Below are positions 5,306 to 5,525 of a stretch of DNA of 5,525 nt, in pieces (position 1 is the first letter of the stretch; every line of letters begins with the position of its first letter). This DNA comes from an uncultured Paracoccaceae bacterium (lineage in GTDB: Bacteria; Pseudomonadota; Alphaproteobacteria; Rhodobacterales; Rhodobacteraceae), in the NCBI GenBank assembly GCA_913054485.1, contig CAJXHQ010000245.1, forward strand, positions 1 through 5,525, in the 5' to 3' direction. The notes under the pieces were generated by a model. It was not told where the DNA came from. It worked only from the letters and a program-made list of their open reading frames with translations, and did not search any database. Made by a program: the position numbers and the translations under genes.

Positions 5306-5525
5306 TCAGTGCAGGTTCGGCTGCGGGCCTGCGCCCTTTTCGTCGATGGCATAGCCGCGGCGGAAGCGGTCCAGCCGGTAGGCCGTGGCCACTTCATGCG
5401 GGTTGCCTGTCGCCAGCAGATGCGCGTAACACCAGCCCGACGCCGGCGTCGCCTTGAAGCCGCCGTAGCACCAGCCGCCGTTGAAATAGAGCCCGTCAAT
5501 ATGCGTCTTGTCGATAAAGGGAGAG
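5306..5525 (-). CDS. soxB: Sarcosine oxidase subunit beta (SoxB), C-terminal end only (runs off the right edge)
   Basis: The last 72 codons of an open frame that enters from the window edge and ends in TGA at 5308-5306. The sequence contains THIDGLYFNGGWCYGGFKATP, then ASGWCYAHLLATGNPHEVAT, then AYRLDRF. This is the characteristic C-terminus of the SoxB/DAO flavin oxidoreductase family. In monomeric sarcosine oxidase the lysine of the corresponding GGFK segment contacts the substrate carboxylate and sits over the flavin, and that lysine is kept here. SoxB binds FAD and, with SoxA, a covalently attached FMN; the residues for those contacts and the N-terminal Rossmann fold lie outside the window. 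Family members are about 400 residues long, so under one fifth is seen. It is the upstream neighbour of soxD in the standard B-D-A-G order. The two 'GWCY' repeats, where I recall GWGTGG and GWVFAH in typical SoxB, suggest a divergent paralog. Confidence 0.88.
   Translation of the reverse strand, partial: SPFIDKTHIDGLYFNGGWCYGGFKATPASGWCYAHLLATGNPHEVATAYRLDRFRRGYAIDEKGAGPQPNLH

Overview
The window is GC-rich with strong third-position GC. Its gene content and spacing (a sarcosine-oxidase-type operon, a LysR-type regulator and a membrane sterol-desaturase-like protein) suggest an alphaproteobacterium, most likely a marine Rhodobacteraceae/Roseobacter-group member. The organism call is an inference from protein style, not from a marker gene.

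Left part (1-1288): a minus-strand gene enters from the left edge and encodes the N-terminal 90 residues of a probable sterol desaturase / fatty acid hydroxylase family membrane protein. A 92-95 bp intergenic region separates it from a divergently transcribed, complete LysR-type regulator (368-1288, +). Middle (1289-1425): a convergent intergenic spacer. It holds a strong hairpin that can terminate both the regulator and the opposing operon, an AT-rich conserved-looking motif, and GC-rich hairpins.

Right part (1426-5525): a tightly packed minus-strand operon in the order soxB (C-terminal end only), soxD, soxA, soxG. This is the classic layout of heterotetrameric sarcosine oxidase. The genes are 13 nt apart (B-D), overlap by ATGA (D-A) and overlap by 8 nt (A-G). 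The complex would oxidatively demethylate sarcosine, or a related secondary N-methyl amino acid, in the cytoplasm. SoxB carries the amine-oxidising flavin site, SoxA the dinucleotide-binding and folate-binding domains, and SoxD and SoxG are small structural subunits.

Two features are unusual. First, soxA has an in-frame TAG at codon 247 (4268-4270). It splits an otherwise uninterrupted 1007-codon frame into a 246-codon N-terminal part and a downstream part with its own ATG eight codons later. Nothing else in the gene looks decayed, so this is a recent nonsense mutation, a sequence error, or a tolerated/suppressed stop. Second, SoxD lacks three of the four zinc-ligand residues known from structurally characterised sarcosine oxidases, so the operon belongs to a divergent SoxD class, possibly with a different substrate. 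I saw no tRNA, rRNA, CRISPR array, insertion sequence or phage gene.
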